Source: Aaosphaeria pasadenensis
Taxonomy: Eukaryota > Ascomycota > Dothideomycetes > Pleosporales
DNA: 64,000 nt
Assembly: GCA_022813625.1 (NCBI GenBank)
Contig: JAKLMB010000011.1
Location: forward strand, 744,001-808,000
Reading direction: 5' to 3'
Below, piece after piece: positions 1 through 11,962 of this stretch. The notes beneath the pieces were generated by a model that searched no databases, was not told the DNA's origin, and saw nothing but the letters and a program-made list of their open reading frames with translations. A program made the translations under genes and the position numbers. The stretch's first letter is position 1; every line of letters starts with the position of its first letter.

Positions 1-1
1 T

Positions 2-631
2 TCTGCCGCCTTCCTCCTAAAGTCTCTCCTTACGCACGACTACCCCATCGCCAGCTTCTTTTGTGCTATGCGTGCGAACAACAGCATGCAACCAGAGTAC
101 TCTGGCCCAAGGGCTATGCTAGCAAGCTTGTTCGCCCAGCTGGTCAAACAGATCAGAATCAAACGCGAAGATGTTGATTTAAGTGCCCTAGGCATTCCAG
201 ACAAGGTCGAAGGAGACGTAAATGATATCGAAGGCATGGCAACGAGGATTCTCACGCTGTTGAGTCTGTTACCAGAAGGGGACTGCATTTTCTTCGTGCT
301 GGACTCCGTAGTATATCTTACGGGTCCGCAGAAGGACATCGATCTCGCCCTCAGATTGATGTTAGGTCTACTGAAGTTCTCAAAAGTGGTTGTGAAACTC
401 CTCTTGACCGGAACAATGTCACGGGAAGTCATGGACAACCGACGCTGCCAAACACTTCACATTCCTGAGATAATTGATGGAGACAGCCAAGATATCATGA
501 CATCCTTCTTTGAAGATGATCTGTCTCATTCAATCCTAGAAGGATTTGAGGAGCAGCAATCGGACGAAGATAGCGCTTCAGACACAGATAGCGATGATGA
601 TTTATCCGACAGCAAGCTTGGGTGGCGGTGA
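2..631 (+). CDS. C-terminal part of a NACHT-like P-loop NTPase protein (5' truncated by window)
   Basis: The reading frame is open from the first bases of the window and stops at 629-631, so the N-terminus lies outside. The visible 209 or so residues hold a segment typical of fungal NACHT/STAND-like ATPases: a stretch around SFFCAMR and LFAQLVKQI, then a hydrophobic strand ending in FFVLDSV that looks like a Walker B region, then a sensor-like strand LLLTGT. The last 35 residues are very acidic and Ser-rich, a probably disordered tail. The Walker A motif is not in the window. The function is unknown; related fungal proteins are often single-domain ATPase-like proteins or parts of NLR-like receptors. 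The family call is inference from pattern only. Confidence 0.6.
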   Translation, partial: SAAFLLKSLLTHDYPIASFFCAMRANNSMQPEYSGPRAMLASLFAQLVKQIRIKREDVDLSALGIPDKVEGDVNDIEGMATRILTLLSLLPEGDCIFFVLDSVVYLTGPQKDIDLALRLMLGLLKFSKVVVKLLLTGTMSREVMDNRRCQTLHIPEIIDGDSQDIMTSFFEDDLSHSILEGFEEQQSDEDSASDTDSDDDLSDSKLGWR

Positions 632-1117
632 CTGTAAATTTGAGAGGAGAATAGAAGGACAAAAGAGATGTCTGGTATGGAATATAAGTGAATGGATGAT
701 GCCCATTGACATCTGGCCACCACCATAGCTTCTAGAGACGGTTACAGCCATTCGTGTAAAATCAATCACTCATAGCACATTACAGTCCTCATTTCAAGTT
801 CACAGTAAAAATGTGAACGAAAGACGTTGAATTTACCTCCCCTGAACTTACCTAACCGTACCTCTAAACTAAACTCCACGTCTGTGCGCGGCAGTTAATT
901 ACCCTTAACTACCCTAACCTCGGACAGTGGATGGAGCTATGCCCCCAGACACTCCACCCCCGCCCGCAGCCGCGGGAAGTGGTTAACCGCAGCTCACGGA
1001 AATGTCGACGTCGACTTTGTATATAGATCCCAATGCAATAATTACTTGAAGCCTCCCCTGGCTTCGACCAGACCCACACTTCCCATCTGGCTTGAAAATT
1101 CCACATTCCCTTCAATC
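632..1117. other. Intergenic region upstream of the racemase gene
   Basis: No convincing gene. It holds the 3' flank of the truncated gene and the promoter/leader of the CoA-transferase-family gene. Several TACCTAACC/CCTAACC-like stretches occur around 845-920 but do not form a regular repeat. Confidence 0.6.
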
Positions 1118-2432
1118 ATGGCTCATCAACCACCTCCTCTCACAGGCATCAGGGTGCTCGAGTTCGCTGGTCTGGCTCCGGGTATGTACTAATCTTGCGA
1201 ACAATATCATATTCAACGAGAAATCGAACACACACTCATAAGCATCTTCCAGGGCCCTTTGCCGGCATGCTCCTCGCCGACTATGGCGCAACAGTCCTCC
1301 GTCTCGATCGCGCTCCCGCGCAACCTACCTCCGACCAATTGACGCGGCGCAAGACCTCCATCTGCGTGAACATGAAATCGCCGGACGGACTCGCCTTGAT
1401 CAAGAAGATAATCCCCCAGGTCGACGTCGTCATCGATCCCTTTAGACCGGGCGTGTTGGAGAAAGCAGGCCTTTCCCCGGAAGACGTTTTGCTGAAATTG
1501 AACCCGCGCTTGATCGTCGGGCGCATGACGGGGTTCCGACGGGATGGCAAGTACAGCATGATGGCTGGCCATGACATAAACTATATTGCCGTCTCGGGAG
1601 TGCTGAGCCTCTTCGGCCGGAAGGGAGAGAAACCATATCCGCCAGGCAATGTTGTGGGAGACTTTGCTGGTGGCGGCGCAATGTGCTTCCTGGGCATTCT
1701 ACTTGCCCTGCTTGCACGGGAGAAGAGCGGATATGGCCAGGTCGTGGAGGCGAATATGGTGGACGGCAGCGCGATTCTCGCGACTATGCCGCGTCTAGGT
1801 ATGAAGAACGAAGTGTGGAAGCGCGAGCGGGGAACCAACATGTTGGATGGCGGCGCTCCATACTACGGCACATACGAGACGAAAGACGGGAAGTACATGG
1901 CCGTGTAAGTGCAATCACCCACCTTTTAATGAATGGCATTGTACTAACCAACTCAACCAGCGGAGCAATCGAACCACAATTCTACGCCGCTCTCCTCAAA
2001 GGCCTTGAGTTGACTCCCGCAGACCTGCCCGGACACCGCGACAACAGAGCCGACTGGCCCCGCCTCACCGAGTTCTTCACCTCTGTGTTCAAGAAGAAGA
2101 CACGGTCGGAGTGGGAAGCCATCTTCGACGGCACAGACGCCTGCTGCACGCCCGTATTCACACAAGCCGACCTCGAGGCTCAGGGTTTCGACCAGAGACC
2201 TGCGGTCACGCTGAAGAGCACACCTGCCTACGCTATCCATGAGGGCGAAGACTCAAGACCGGCGGCCGTTGGACAGGGCATTGGCGTCGAGGGTAGTGGG
2301 TGGTCAGAGAAGGGGCTTGAGCCTGGAGCCGGCGGGGAGGACACTCTAGGACGCTGGCTTGGGTGGAAGAAAGGACGGCACTACGATGTCGAGAACCAGG
2401 GACTTGTTTTGAAAGATACCTCTAAATTATGA
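1118..2432 (+). CDS. Alpha-methylacyl-CoA racemase (CoA-transferase family III), peroxisomal
   Basis: Three exons: 1118-1181, 1253-1904 and 1961-2432, giving 395 aa. Intron 1 starts GTATGT and intron 2 GTAAGT with a TACTAAC branch site. The family racemises the C2 methyl centre of 2-methyl-branched acyl-CoAs for beta-oxidation of branched fatty acids. Family residues are visible: the N-terminal GIRVLEFAGLAPGPFAGM block, GHDINY with the catalytic His, VVGDFAGGG with the catalytic Asp, and GAIEPQF with the Glu that spans the second splice junction. The protein ends in Ser-Lys-Leu, a canonical PTS1, so it should be imported into peroxisomes. The start is the first ATG of a spliced N-terminus that matches the family. 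A formyl-CoA-transferase-like member of the same superfamily is the main alternative, but the His/Asp/Glu set favours the racemase. Confidence 0.92.
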
Positions 2433-2500
2433 TCGCCTCCAATAGATTAAAAAAATGCTGTAAATACATTGTAGACATTTAGTCTCACATGGCTACATAT

Positions 2501-2614
2501 AGGAGTGTCCTAACATCGGAGTAACAAGTGTAAATTGAAGCCATTCAAAGTTCATCGAGGAGTGTTCTAACATCGGAGTAACCATTGCAAATTAAAGCCA
2601 TTCAAAGTTCATCA
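2501..2614. repeat. 57-bp tandem duplication, two copies
   Basis: The unit beginning AGGAGTGTCCTAACATCGG at 2501 recurs at 2558 with a period of 57 bp. Copies differ at only a few positions. It lies in the 3' flank of the racemase gene, between convergent transcripts, and encodes nothing obvious. Confidence 0.9.
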
Positions 2615-2944
2615 AGTCCGTCGTATTGCTCATTTGACATCATTACTTCTGGTGAACAATTTCTTAGGAGCGAGCTATGGATATAAGCAAAACATGGATC
2701 CACCCACTGTCACATAGAAAAAGAGAGCTGATGAAAACGGAAACGACTCATCTACTATGAACACCGGGTAATAAACATCCCAACCGACAAATGCCAGGGC
2801 TTCCAGTTTACTATGCATCTATCTCTGTCGTCGGACTCTCCCCCAGGATAATGTCATACGAATCCCCTCCTCGCCACGTTCTCCAATGCCGTCTTCGCAA
2901 CCTCGCTCAAATGTGATATATTCCTTCGCGCTTGAACGATCCAA

Positions 2945-5343
2945 TTACTGCACTTGGTTGACGATTTCTTGGGCCCTTGAAAGACTCTCCACCATCTGTT
3001 GGCATTCCTTCCTCCTTCGGACGGTGAAGTCGCTCTCCTTGAGAAGGTCGTCGAACTCCTCCGTCTTGTACATGTTCTCGAGAAGTTCTCGTTGCATCTC
3101 TTCCTTGGTGAAGGTAACAAGGTTCAACATGATAGCCTTGGGCACCATGTCGATCATAGTTCGGCGGACGATGTTAAAGTAGGAAGTAATGAGGAGTTCT
3201 GTCGTTCGGTTAGCAATCAAAATTCACGGTAAATGTCAGATATACTCACTAATAACTTCGACCTCCTGAGCTTCCTTGTCAGAAAGCGTTCCTGAAGCCT
3301 TCAGCATCGATGGTGGTGGCTCCATAGCTGCCATCTTCTTCTTGTTCTTCGTGTTAAAGAAGGATCCGAAGAAACCGCCTCCTTCGTTCGAATCCATAGA
3401 TGGAGAGATCGATCGCGGAGGGACTGCTGGGGGAAGTGGCTTTCCGGTCTTAGGGTCAACCTGCGTGGGCTTTGTAGAGTTGTGTCGCTCGTGGACGATG
3501 GCCATGGCACGAGAGCCGTTGATGAAGTCTGGGTGGCCAGTGTTGACATAGCATGATTCCATAGCGACGAGATCTTTGACGAGCTTGTTGGTTGGTTCCA
3601 TGGCCTTCTTGAAGAATTGAACCACAACTACATGGAACTTCTCCTTGAGCGCAGGGTATCGCCTGAACATGGGCTTCGCAAGAAGCTGGCCGAGAATTCG
3701 GATCAGCTCGTCATAGATTAGGCTCACACACTTCAAGCTGGGATCTTCCAATCTCTTGATCTGTTGCTTGACGACGACCTCAAAGGCTGTTGTACCGACA
3801 AAAAGCGCCGGGGAAGATCCTGAGGAGTTGACGAGAACAGTGCGGATATCGACATCCTTGACCATGTCGAATGGATCAACCGCCTTGATACCGTTGGCAT
3901 AAAGCTCGTGGTACACAAAAGAGATACGGGCACCTCCAGAAAGCTCAGTGACTGTAACCTCTTGGTTGGTTCCCTCTAGGACTCCTCGGTACTCGTTGCT
4001 GAACTCTGTAATCATGTTGAGTACAATGTTTGAGCTGTTTCCGAGCATAGAGTCTCCAAGTTGGCTCAACTCGGCCGAGTACTTCTGTAGAGAGGAAGAG
4101 ATGCGCGCCTTAATGTCCGGAAGCGTCTGCTTGATGTGCATCATAAGAATCTAACTGAGTCAGTATTGGATCTTCGCGCTTCGATATCCATGTCCACCTA
4201 CCAAGTTGAGCTTGCGAGCCAGATATGGTGTACCGCAGTAAGCAGCCTTGTTTCTATACGCCTTGTGGTTTTCAAAAAAGTTCTTCTCATGCTCAAGCGC
4301 ATACGAGATAGCCTTCTTGTTCTCAATATCCCTCTGTCCACGGTTAACGACAGGTACGTATCCTAATCGCAGGGGAATAATTCGTCCAGCAAGAATGTCA
4401 ACAACGTCGGTGCCGTCATCCATGAGGTCGACCTTGGTGAGCACACCAATCGTCCTCTGACCTTCCGGGTCCACCTCCCGCGCAAGCTTCAGTCCATCCG
4501 AGTTTGCCAAATCAGTGTTTGCCGCAGTGACAGCCAGTATTATCGCATTAGACTTGCTAATCTGCTTCAGCACCATCTCTCGGATTTGTCGCTCGATATC
4601 GCGCGGCTGGTCGCCGACAGGCACCTTGGTCAAACCAGGAAGATCAACCAAGGTCAGGGTGAGGACGTTTGGCGAGTAGATTCGTAAATTAATGGGAGCT
4701 GGCGAAATGCCCGCATTGCGCCCTGTCTTAGATTCTGTCTCTCGTACGATTTCGTCGCGGATCTTGTTGAAGTCATGGAATTTCTGGCCTGGGATGTGCA
4801 AGAACTCGCCCCACTCGTCTTTGTTGGACTCCTTATCCGATGTCTTCACCTCCTCGCTAACGCCGTTTGTTTGAGACTGGTTGCTAGCCGGTCGATTGAT
4901 GAGCTGGAGAATTAAAGGTCTTCGCGTCACGATACCGGTTCCTCGGGGGAGGCTAGTGATTTGAGAGTCAGTAATCGTCATGCCAATGTCATGGTGTCTT
5001 GTGTGCCTACAAATCTCGACCAACAATGTTCTCTAACACAGAGCTCTTTCCGCTAGATTGCGATCCAACGACTGCAATCTGGGGCAAATCGATAGGATTT
5101 TGAACCTAGGCAGGTGTTAGTATTCATGTGGATGACCAGGCTAGCGATAGCAAGGTCCGAGAGCGAGTGGTATGGATACGTACTCCTACGGTGGTGAATA
5201 CATCCTGGAGCTTGTTGACGAGGGTAATCAGCCCAGGATCGTTGACGTTGATGCTATCGGGGCATACGTTAGCATTCCGCAGTCCGTTCCGAGGGGTTGC
5301 CTGCCCAAGGGGATTCCACCTACGCAGTTGGGTTTGTCGCCAT
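2945..5343 (-). CDS. VPS1: Dynamin-related GTPase Vps1
   Basis: Six exons on the minus strand: 5343-5324, 5253-5184, 5105-5011, 4952-4202, 4150-3250 and 3198-2945, giving 696 aa, the normal length for Vps1. Exon 1 encodes only MATNPTA. The GTPase domain shows G1 GSQSSGKSS, G3 DLPG and G4 TKVD. The middle domain follows, then a Ser/Pro-rich insert (around PPAVPPRS) and the C-terminal GTPase effector domain. There is no PH domain or proline-rich tail, as expected for the Vps1/DRP class. Vps1 acts in scission at the Golgi, endosomes, vacuole and peroxisomes. All splice junctions keep frame and restore the conserved sequence. The next gene, VMA1, is on the same strand about 0.6 kb away. Confidence 0.96.
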
Positions 5344-5953
5344 GGCTGGCGGGATCGAGGTAGGCGTGTAGGCGGGCAGGTATTAAATAGGTTGCGACGG
5401 TCGGGTCAGAGAGGGGTGTAGAGGAGTATGTTGTAAAGGCGGTGATATGGGAGTGGTGTTAAGTTTTGGGTTCGTTGTTGCGTTGCGGATGCGAACGTAG
5501 CTAGCTGTGGGACTTGGTCCGTGAGCGAGACGACATGCGCCGACCACAGGAGTTGGACTAGGATCTTGTTGCGGCGCACAGCCACAGGTAGGGTAGGCAG
5601 ATGACGGTGATCTACGCAAATGGGATCCTCGCTGATCAAGTGCTTGCAAAAAGTGCTAAATGACCACAGCAATGTCCAGTTTCAGGATACATCCAAGATT
5701 AAATAATCTTTCCAAGACTTTTGCCCCTTCACTAGGTAGCTACGTTATTCAACCCTCTACACACAAGGAGATGACGAACACACAGAGCTGCTAGCAGGAG
5801 ACAGGCGTCGTCATCAAATCAGGCATCAGGATTATTCCACCTTTCATTGTACATTCACATTCTATATTGGCAGCAGGATCGTAGAACAAGCAAAAGAAAC
5901 CCAACAACTCGCGCAGTTACGCATATACAACCGCATCATGGTCCAAGGCGCAG
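5344..5953. other. VPS1 promoter / VMA1 3' flank
   Basis: No gene seen. Short minus-strand ORFs around 5383-5672 have no recognisable domain and sit in the VPS1 promoter and leader. Confidence 0.6.
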
Positions 5954-8244
5954 TTACTCGTCTACAACCGAGGCGAACTTGTCAGTCATTCGCTGGAGAA
6001 GCTCCTCGTACTATCATTGAATTAGCTTTTTGTCACTCAGCACAGTAATTGAAGGAGATTTCTTACCTTCTTGGTGACTGCCTCCTCACCCTGAGTGGGT
6101 ACCTCGAATTTCATGCTGCGAAGTTCACTCTGGATATCACCAGTTGACTCACGAATCTTGGCCCAACTTTGTCCCTGTGCAACAGCCTTCTGTGCCTCGT
6201 CGTGGAATGCCATCATATTCTTCATCATCCACTCTGTCTTCCAAAGCGGGCAGAATTGGTCGTAGTCTGAGTATCCGTTCTGCTGGAGGAAATCTTCCTT
6301 GAGCAGCGTTGCCACATCGAGAGTGATCTTGTCAGGGTCACCAAGAGCAGACTTGCCGACAAGTTGAACAACCTGGTCCAAATCGTCGGATGTTGTGAGC
6401 AACTCCTTGATACGATCTCTCAGGCGGGGGAAATCAGGGTTGTTCTCCGCGTAGTACTTGTCAAGCGGTCCAGTATACTTGCTGTAACTGAGTCCAGTAT
6501 TGATCGAAGGGAAATGCTTTCGCTGGGCAAGCTTCTTGTCCAGACCCCAGAAAACCTGGACAATGTTGAGGGTACTGGTTGTGACGGGGTCCGAGAAATC
6601 TCCACCCGGAGGGCTGACAGCACCAACAATACTGACACTACCTTGTCGCTCGGGACTTCCGAGAGCAGTGACACGGCCGGCACGCTCGTAGAAAGATGCT
6701 AGCTTAGCACCCAGGTAGGCGGGGAAACCTTGATCAGCAGGCATCTCACCCAAACGTCCCGAAATCTCACGGAGGGCCTCAGCCCATCGAGAAGAAGAGT
6801 CTGCCATCATAGAAACATCCAAACCCTGATCCCTGTAGTACTCCGCTAAAGTAACTTTTTAAACCTCGTTAGCATCGTTTACCGGTTACAGTATACTCAT
6901 CAACCGATTACAAAAGATTGACTTACTTCCGGTGTAAATAGAGGCTTCTCGAGCAGCGACAGGCATGTTGGAGGTATTGGCAATGAGAGTGGTTCGCTTC
7001 ATAATAGGTTCTTTCTTGCCGTTGACCTCAATCTCGAGCTCAGGGAAATCCATCAAGACCTCAGCCATCTCGTTACCTCGCTCACCACCTAGCACATATG
7101 AATTAGATCACATTCTAATGCAGGTCCTGGGTTCCACTTACAGCCTACGTAGATAATAATATCGGAGTTCGAGAATTTGGAGAGTGACTGACTGATGACA
7201 GTCTTGCCACAACCAAAGGCACCAGGAATGCACACGGTTCCACCTTGGACACTGGGGAAAAGGGCGTCAAGGACACGTTGACCGACAATCAATGGTCGAT
7301 CGGAAGAGAGCTTCTCGTTACTAGGACGGGGCACACGGACGGGCCATTGGTGCATCATGCTGTACTCAGACTTGACTCCGTTGAACTCAACCTCCAAGAT
7401 TTTCTCGTCCACGGTGTAACTGCCTTTCTCGGCAAGGCGTGTGATTGTTCCACGGGCCCTGGGAGGAAGCATGATCTTGTGATTGCTCAGAAGACTGTTC
7501 TCGAAAACGCTACCGAAAACGTCGCCTCCAGTAATGTGATCGCCGACCTTCAGCTTGCCAGGTGTGAAATCCCACTTCTTCGTGCGGTCCAGGGCGGGGA
7601 CGTCAACACCGCGGGGAATATAGATACTGTTCGACTTCTTACCGATTTCGGCAAGGGGACGCTGGATACCGTCGTAGATGGTTTCCATGAGACCGGGGCC
7701 AAGTTCGACGGAGAGAGGCTTTCCAGAACGGTAGACGGGGTCGCCGACGGTGACACCAGCTGCATATTGTATGAGTTTCAAGAATCATGAACACTAAATA
7801 GAACACATACCCGTTTCCTCATAAACCTGGATCGTGGCTTTATCTGCCTCAATTCGGATGACCTCGCCAACCAAGTTATCATGACCGACACGGACCTTTG
7901 AACGTTAACCAAAGACTCAGCTAAAGAATCTTCATTATACTTACAAGTTCGTACATGGCACATCCGATCATGTCTGCGGCCACAATGACGGGTCTGTAAA
8001 TGTTAATCAAGGTCGCCGCACTTTCTGATAGTGACGTACCCAGAGACGGAGTATACAGAGCCTGTTCGCCATTAGCTTCGTGGTTCTTGCAACATAGATC
8101 TGCATCTTCAAGACGAAGCGCGGTATACTTACCATGCTCCTCGGTGACCTCCTTCTGCTCCTTCTTCTGTTGCTTCTAAAGCGCATTAGCTGTCATGTTC
8201 TGAGCTCGCCCCTCCACGCTCGCGCGAAGACCTACGGGAGCCAT
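5954..8244 (-). CDS. VMA1: V-type proton ATPase catalytic subunit A
   Basis: Nine exons: 8244-8236, 8175-8133, 8061-8040, 7993-7945, 7895-7811, 7759-7142, 7088-6927, 6854-6067 and 6010-5954, giving 610 aa. Exon 1 is nine bases (Met-Ala-Pro). The P-loop reads GAFGCGKTVIS, followed by YVGCGERGNEMAEV. This is the ATP-hydrolysing subunit of the V1 sector, which acidifies vacuoles and endosomes. Length and sequence are standard and no intein is present. The seventh exon junction splits the Cys codon of VGCGERG, the site where the VDE intein sits in yeast Vma1. The frame of exon 1 stays open 84 codons upstream to an ATG at 8496 (see findings). The MAP start gives the N-terminus usual for filamentous fungi. 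Confidence 0.96.
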
Positions 8245-10069
8245 GTTTCCTGTATTCTGGTCCTCTGAGACTATTATACGGGGTGTATCTTGCTCGAGGC
8301 GATAGGGTGGAGGACTGGTGACTTCGATCGAAGGCGTCACTACCGGGCTCGTTGGGAGCGGGATATGGATTGCGTCGTTGTCGGCCTCGAGCGGTGTATT
8401 GTGGCTCAGCGACTGGGAGAGTTCGTCGATATTCTTCTTTCGGACAAGATCAAGAAGAGACGGTCGAGGTCTTAGACGAGGTCGCAAGCCTAGCATGCAA
8501 TGGCGATGTACAGGTCGCTGGAAGAAGGGAAGGGGAAGCTAGGATGAGGTTGGCGATGGTTTGGTGGAAGAGGAGCTTGAACCGGCGTCACTTGAGGTGG
8601 GTCATGCGTCCGTGCACATAGCTCTCTCCCGCATCTTACATCGTCAACCATAACGTTAGGCAGCACATATATAATTCGACGTGAAACTCGGAAACCCTTC
8701 GAGCATGGCAGTACCATGGATTCCTTAGTTATGAATGAAGCATTGGATGTCGTCTTTACTGTTGGACAGTCTTCGTCCAGAGATGACGTATGTCGTTACC
8801 GCTGCACGTTAATTCAGAGAACATGCACACAAAACAGAAAATGGGAAAACAATGACTGCACAAGTTAATTCTATGGTTAGTAGCTGTTGCATGAGCTTTT
8901 TATGGCAAGGTATTTGACTCTGTGCTTGATGGTATATGGAACCAATCGACAAATATGAAAAACATCGAGAAGGATCGCAGTGACTGCCAAGTGTACCCAA
9001 ACTACTCCAGAGAGTGGTGGGTGGCATATGCACGCTTCAAGAGATCTAGATTTACACCCCAGAATTATATATATTCAGCCACAGCTCTTCAGACGTCTGC
9101 GCACCGTTTTACCCCCGAGACGTCATTGTAACAGACAACACAAGATGCGGCTTCATAGTGACCAATGTTTGTACTCCTTGCGCTCGATATAAAATCATTC
9201 CAAGACCATGTGCTTATGTTGCGTACAGGCTAACCACGCTCAATAATCATGCATACGGCTCTATTGTTGTCGAAAATTTCAACATGTACAGTTGAAATCC
9301 AGGCGTATGGATGATGGATAACAATTCGGCGGTACTGTCAGCATATACATGGCCTAGGAGTGGTAAGATACGAGCAAGTGCATCGTATATCGTCGGGCCG
9401 TGGTTGATGTACATACGAATACTAGTCGCAAGTCGAGGTCGAACTGTCCCATCCCCAATCTCAGCCCAGGCCATGAGCGATCCATCGAGAGCAACACAAA
9501 TACATATTACACCGAGATGACTGCATCATCTTCCGACACCGATCATGGTTTCGTGTTTGGGCCATAATACGATACCAGTTGACCAGTGGCTAACTTAGGC
9601 GGAACTGCGCTAATGAGGGAATATTTGGAATACCACCACCAGATATCGCCTTATCTCCATCGTTCATTCGTATTTCCGACCTACCCAGCCTGTAATACTT
9701 CTTTGGTCATCTATTTGTCACCGACAGTTACATCTCAATTTTGCATTTCGCCAGAATTACAATTCGAGGGAATCCATCTGTCCGGACGCATTCAATTACT
9801 CCGGCCCTTCGAAACATTTGCCACAGCATGTCTATGCCTCCTTCCATTGGCTCTTTTGCAAAATGTTCGACGTAGACCATATTAAGCATATAATAATGAT
9901 ACGGGTCCCAGATCAGTGGGCTATTTTGCACGTTTCATTCCTGGTTTAGCCGTGAGTGTATCTCAGGGAGTAAATTCTTCTTATAAGAGAGCCGTACGAC
10001 TGCCTTTCGCTCGCACACCTAAACAGCCAGGGAATCCAAGATTACTTCGAAAAGGCATACATCTTCATC
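8245..10069. other. Long gene-poor region, possible gene remnants
   Basis: The first 250 bp hold an upstream in-frame extension of VMA1. Beyond that no complete gene can be supported. Minus-strand fragments at 9247-9474 and 9728-9931 have protein-like composition, but neither has a convincing start, domain or splice partner. They may be exons of an unrecognised gene or decayed sequence. Confidence 0.5.
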
Positions 10070-10354
10070 ATGTCAAACCCTCTGCAGTCAATCCAGTCAG
10101 ACTCACAGCCCGCCATGTACGCTTTTGAATCCACAGACGCATCTCGAACTTCACCAGCACCTTCTCTCTATCTCCCACCAAGTCGAGCATCCAGCATTGA
10201 ATCGTGGTCTTCTTCAGTTTCTGAGCGAACAATAAATCATCATAACGACTCACACTCCCTCTCGAAGTCGCACCAGGCCACTATCGAGGCATATCGGAAA
10301 GTGAAGCTTGCGCTTTTCTCCAAGGTTCAGCATGCCGGTCGTCCAGAATCTTGA
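10070..10354 (+). CDS. Small Ser-rich hypothetical protein
   Basis: Single-exon ORF of 94 aa with a reasonable start context (CATCATGTC). It is rich in Ser and Pro (around SPAPSLYLPPSRASS), with a more helical basic C-terminus (IEAYRKVKLALF). There is no signal peptide or membrane segment. I recognise no family. It stands alone in a 2.9-kb gene-poor stretch, so it may be a lineage-specific gene or chance. Confidence 0.35.
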   Translation: MSNPLQSIQSDSQPAMYAFESTDASRTSPAPSLYLPPSRASSIESWSSSVSERTINHHNDSHSLSKSHQATIEAYRKVKLALFSKVQHAGRPES

Positions 10355-11119
10355 TATGGAGAACGAAACTAGGATTATCAACAACCGGCTCATCACGCTC
10401 GTATCATAAACTGCAATCGTAATCGAATAGTGGATGAAGCTTTCTTACTAGCAGTCGCTCAACACCCCGGCTTGGATGGGGTTGACCTCAGCAACATTCT
10501 TTATATGCTCATTCACTGGAATATGTCGCATTTGGCCGCAAGCTAACCGATTTATTTCGACATAAATATTGATTCCAAGGGGGTGAGCTGATTGGAATCT
10601 CGGGCAGTGTATCCAGATCTGATATTGTGGCAAGTCAATGAGACAGCAAGACCACGTCCGGGGTGGAAATATGGATATTATGCGCGAAACGAATTATGAC
10701 TTTTTTTCACTTTTGGCTTCATTTTGACAATGGCCGCATCGGAACCCTCATGTCTTTGTTGCTGAGCGATTTGGCATGCGTTCATTTTCAACATTGTATG
10801 CGAAAGATTTCATATCTATGAACTTACTGCGTGAAAGGAGCGTGCGGGTTTGGATAATCATATCAAAATTAAGATATTGTATAATCTATTATATCATTGC
10901 ACAGTCGCAATGACTTCAATTACGTCTATTGAGAAACAATTACTAGGACGCTCCTTTGCACGCAATTATGTTCCGTAGCATTGTGTAGTGTCAAGATGCC
11001 CTGTGGCGTTCTCAGGTCAGTGGACTGTGTGGGTGTGACATGCCAAGACTTAGCTCGTGTAGCTACCTCGAATAATTCTTGCGACTTTCATCGCAATTGA
11101 CCATCAACAGCACGGAGCC
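10355..11119. other. Intergenic region upstream of MRP7
   Basis: AT-rich, especially 10850-10920, with no supported gene. It contains the promoter of the ribosomal protein gene. Confidence 0.6.
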
Positions 11120-11962
11120 ATGCTCCTCCCACGGATATTTGCGCCCGCTCGGGCATGCCTACAGCCTTCCTCGGTCACCCTTTTACCCTCACGAGTTCTC
11201 GATTCCGTCCGCGCCGCCAATGGCACAACCCCCACAGTTCTCTCTTTCGTGAGACACGCATCACATCAGTCCCAAGGACGAGCCAACGGCGCAAAAGATG
11301 GACCTGGAAAGCGATTGGGAGCCAAGAAGAGTGGAGGTATGTTGTAAACCCCATTCCTGGATTAATTTAGGATCCATGACCTGACCTCCCCTACAGGAGA
11401 ATATGTTATTCCTGGAAACATCATCTTCCGCCAAAGAGGGACTGCCTGGTATCCCGGTGAAAACTGCAAGATGGGACGGGATCACTGTATATTTGCCACA
11501 GAGTCTGGATACGTCAGATACTACCGCGACCCGTTGAAGCACCCGAATCGCCAGTACATTGGTGTCGTTTTCGAGAAGGACCAAACTCTCCCATACCCAC
11601 AAAACGCAGCACGAAAGAGGAGATTGAATATGAGTCCGGTGGTCAGGGAAATAGAAACCTCTTCTCTCGAGGGACAAGCCGTTGTCATTGGCGACGGAGC
11701 AGGTGCCGAGAACAGCGTGCCAGAGACACCTAGCGAGAAGCCACTGAGGAATCTTGTGATGGGCAAAGGATATGCGTACCGCGAGGCCAATTGGGAGATT
11801 GGAAGGGCCGCCGAGAAAGCGAACGTTCAGGTCAGGAAGTTTATTCCTGGTGATCGATTTACGGCATGGCGAAGGTCCGCTGCTAGAATTGCGGCGAACA
11901 TCGAGAAGAGGAAGCTTAAGAACGCCGGTAAAAAGGCATCGAAGCCTAAGAAAAAGAGGTGA
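11120..11962 (+). CDS. MRP7: Mitochondrial large ribosomal subunit protein bL27m
   Basis: Two exons, 11120-11336 and 11397-11962 (GTATGT donor, CTACAG acceptor), giving 260 aa. The first 50 or so residues are Arg/Ser-rich without acids, a mitochondrial presequence. The bL27 core follows: KKSGG across the intron, then EYVIPGNIIFRQRGT and a further conserved block near GRDHCIFA. bL27 sits near the peptidyl transferase centre. A long basic C-terminal extension ending in KKASKPKKKR is typical of the fungal mitochondrial protein and absent from bacterial L27. The 302-codon antisense frame across this gene is a shadow. Confidence 0.95.

Noticed and set aside
7089..7141. VDE-type intein in VMA1
   Set aside because: The intervening sequence is 53 nt with GT..AG ends, so it is a spliceosomal intron and there is no room for an intein.
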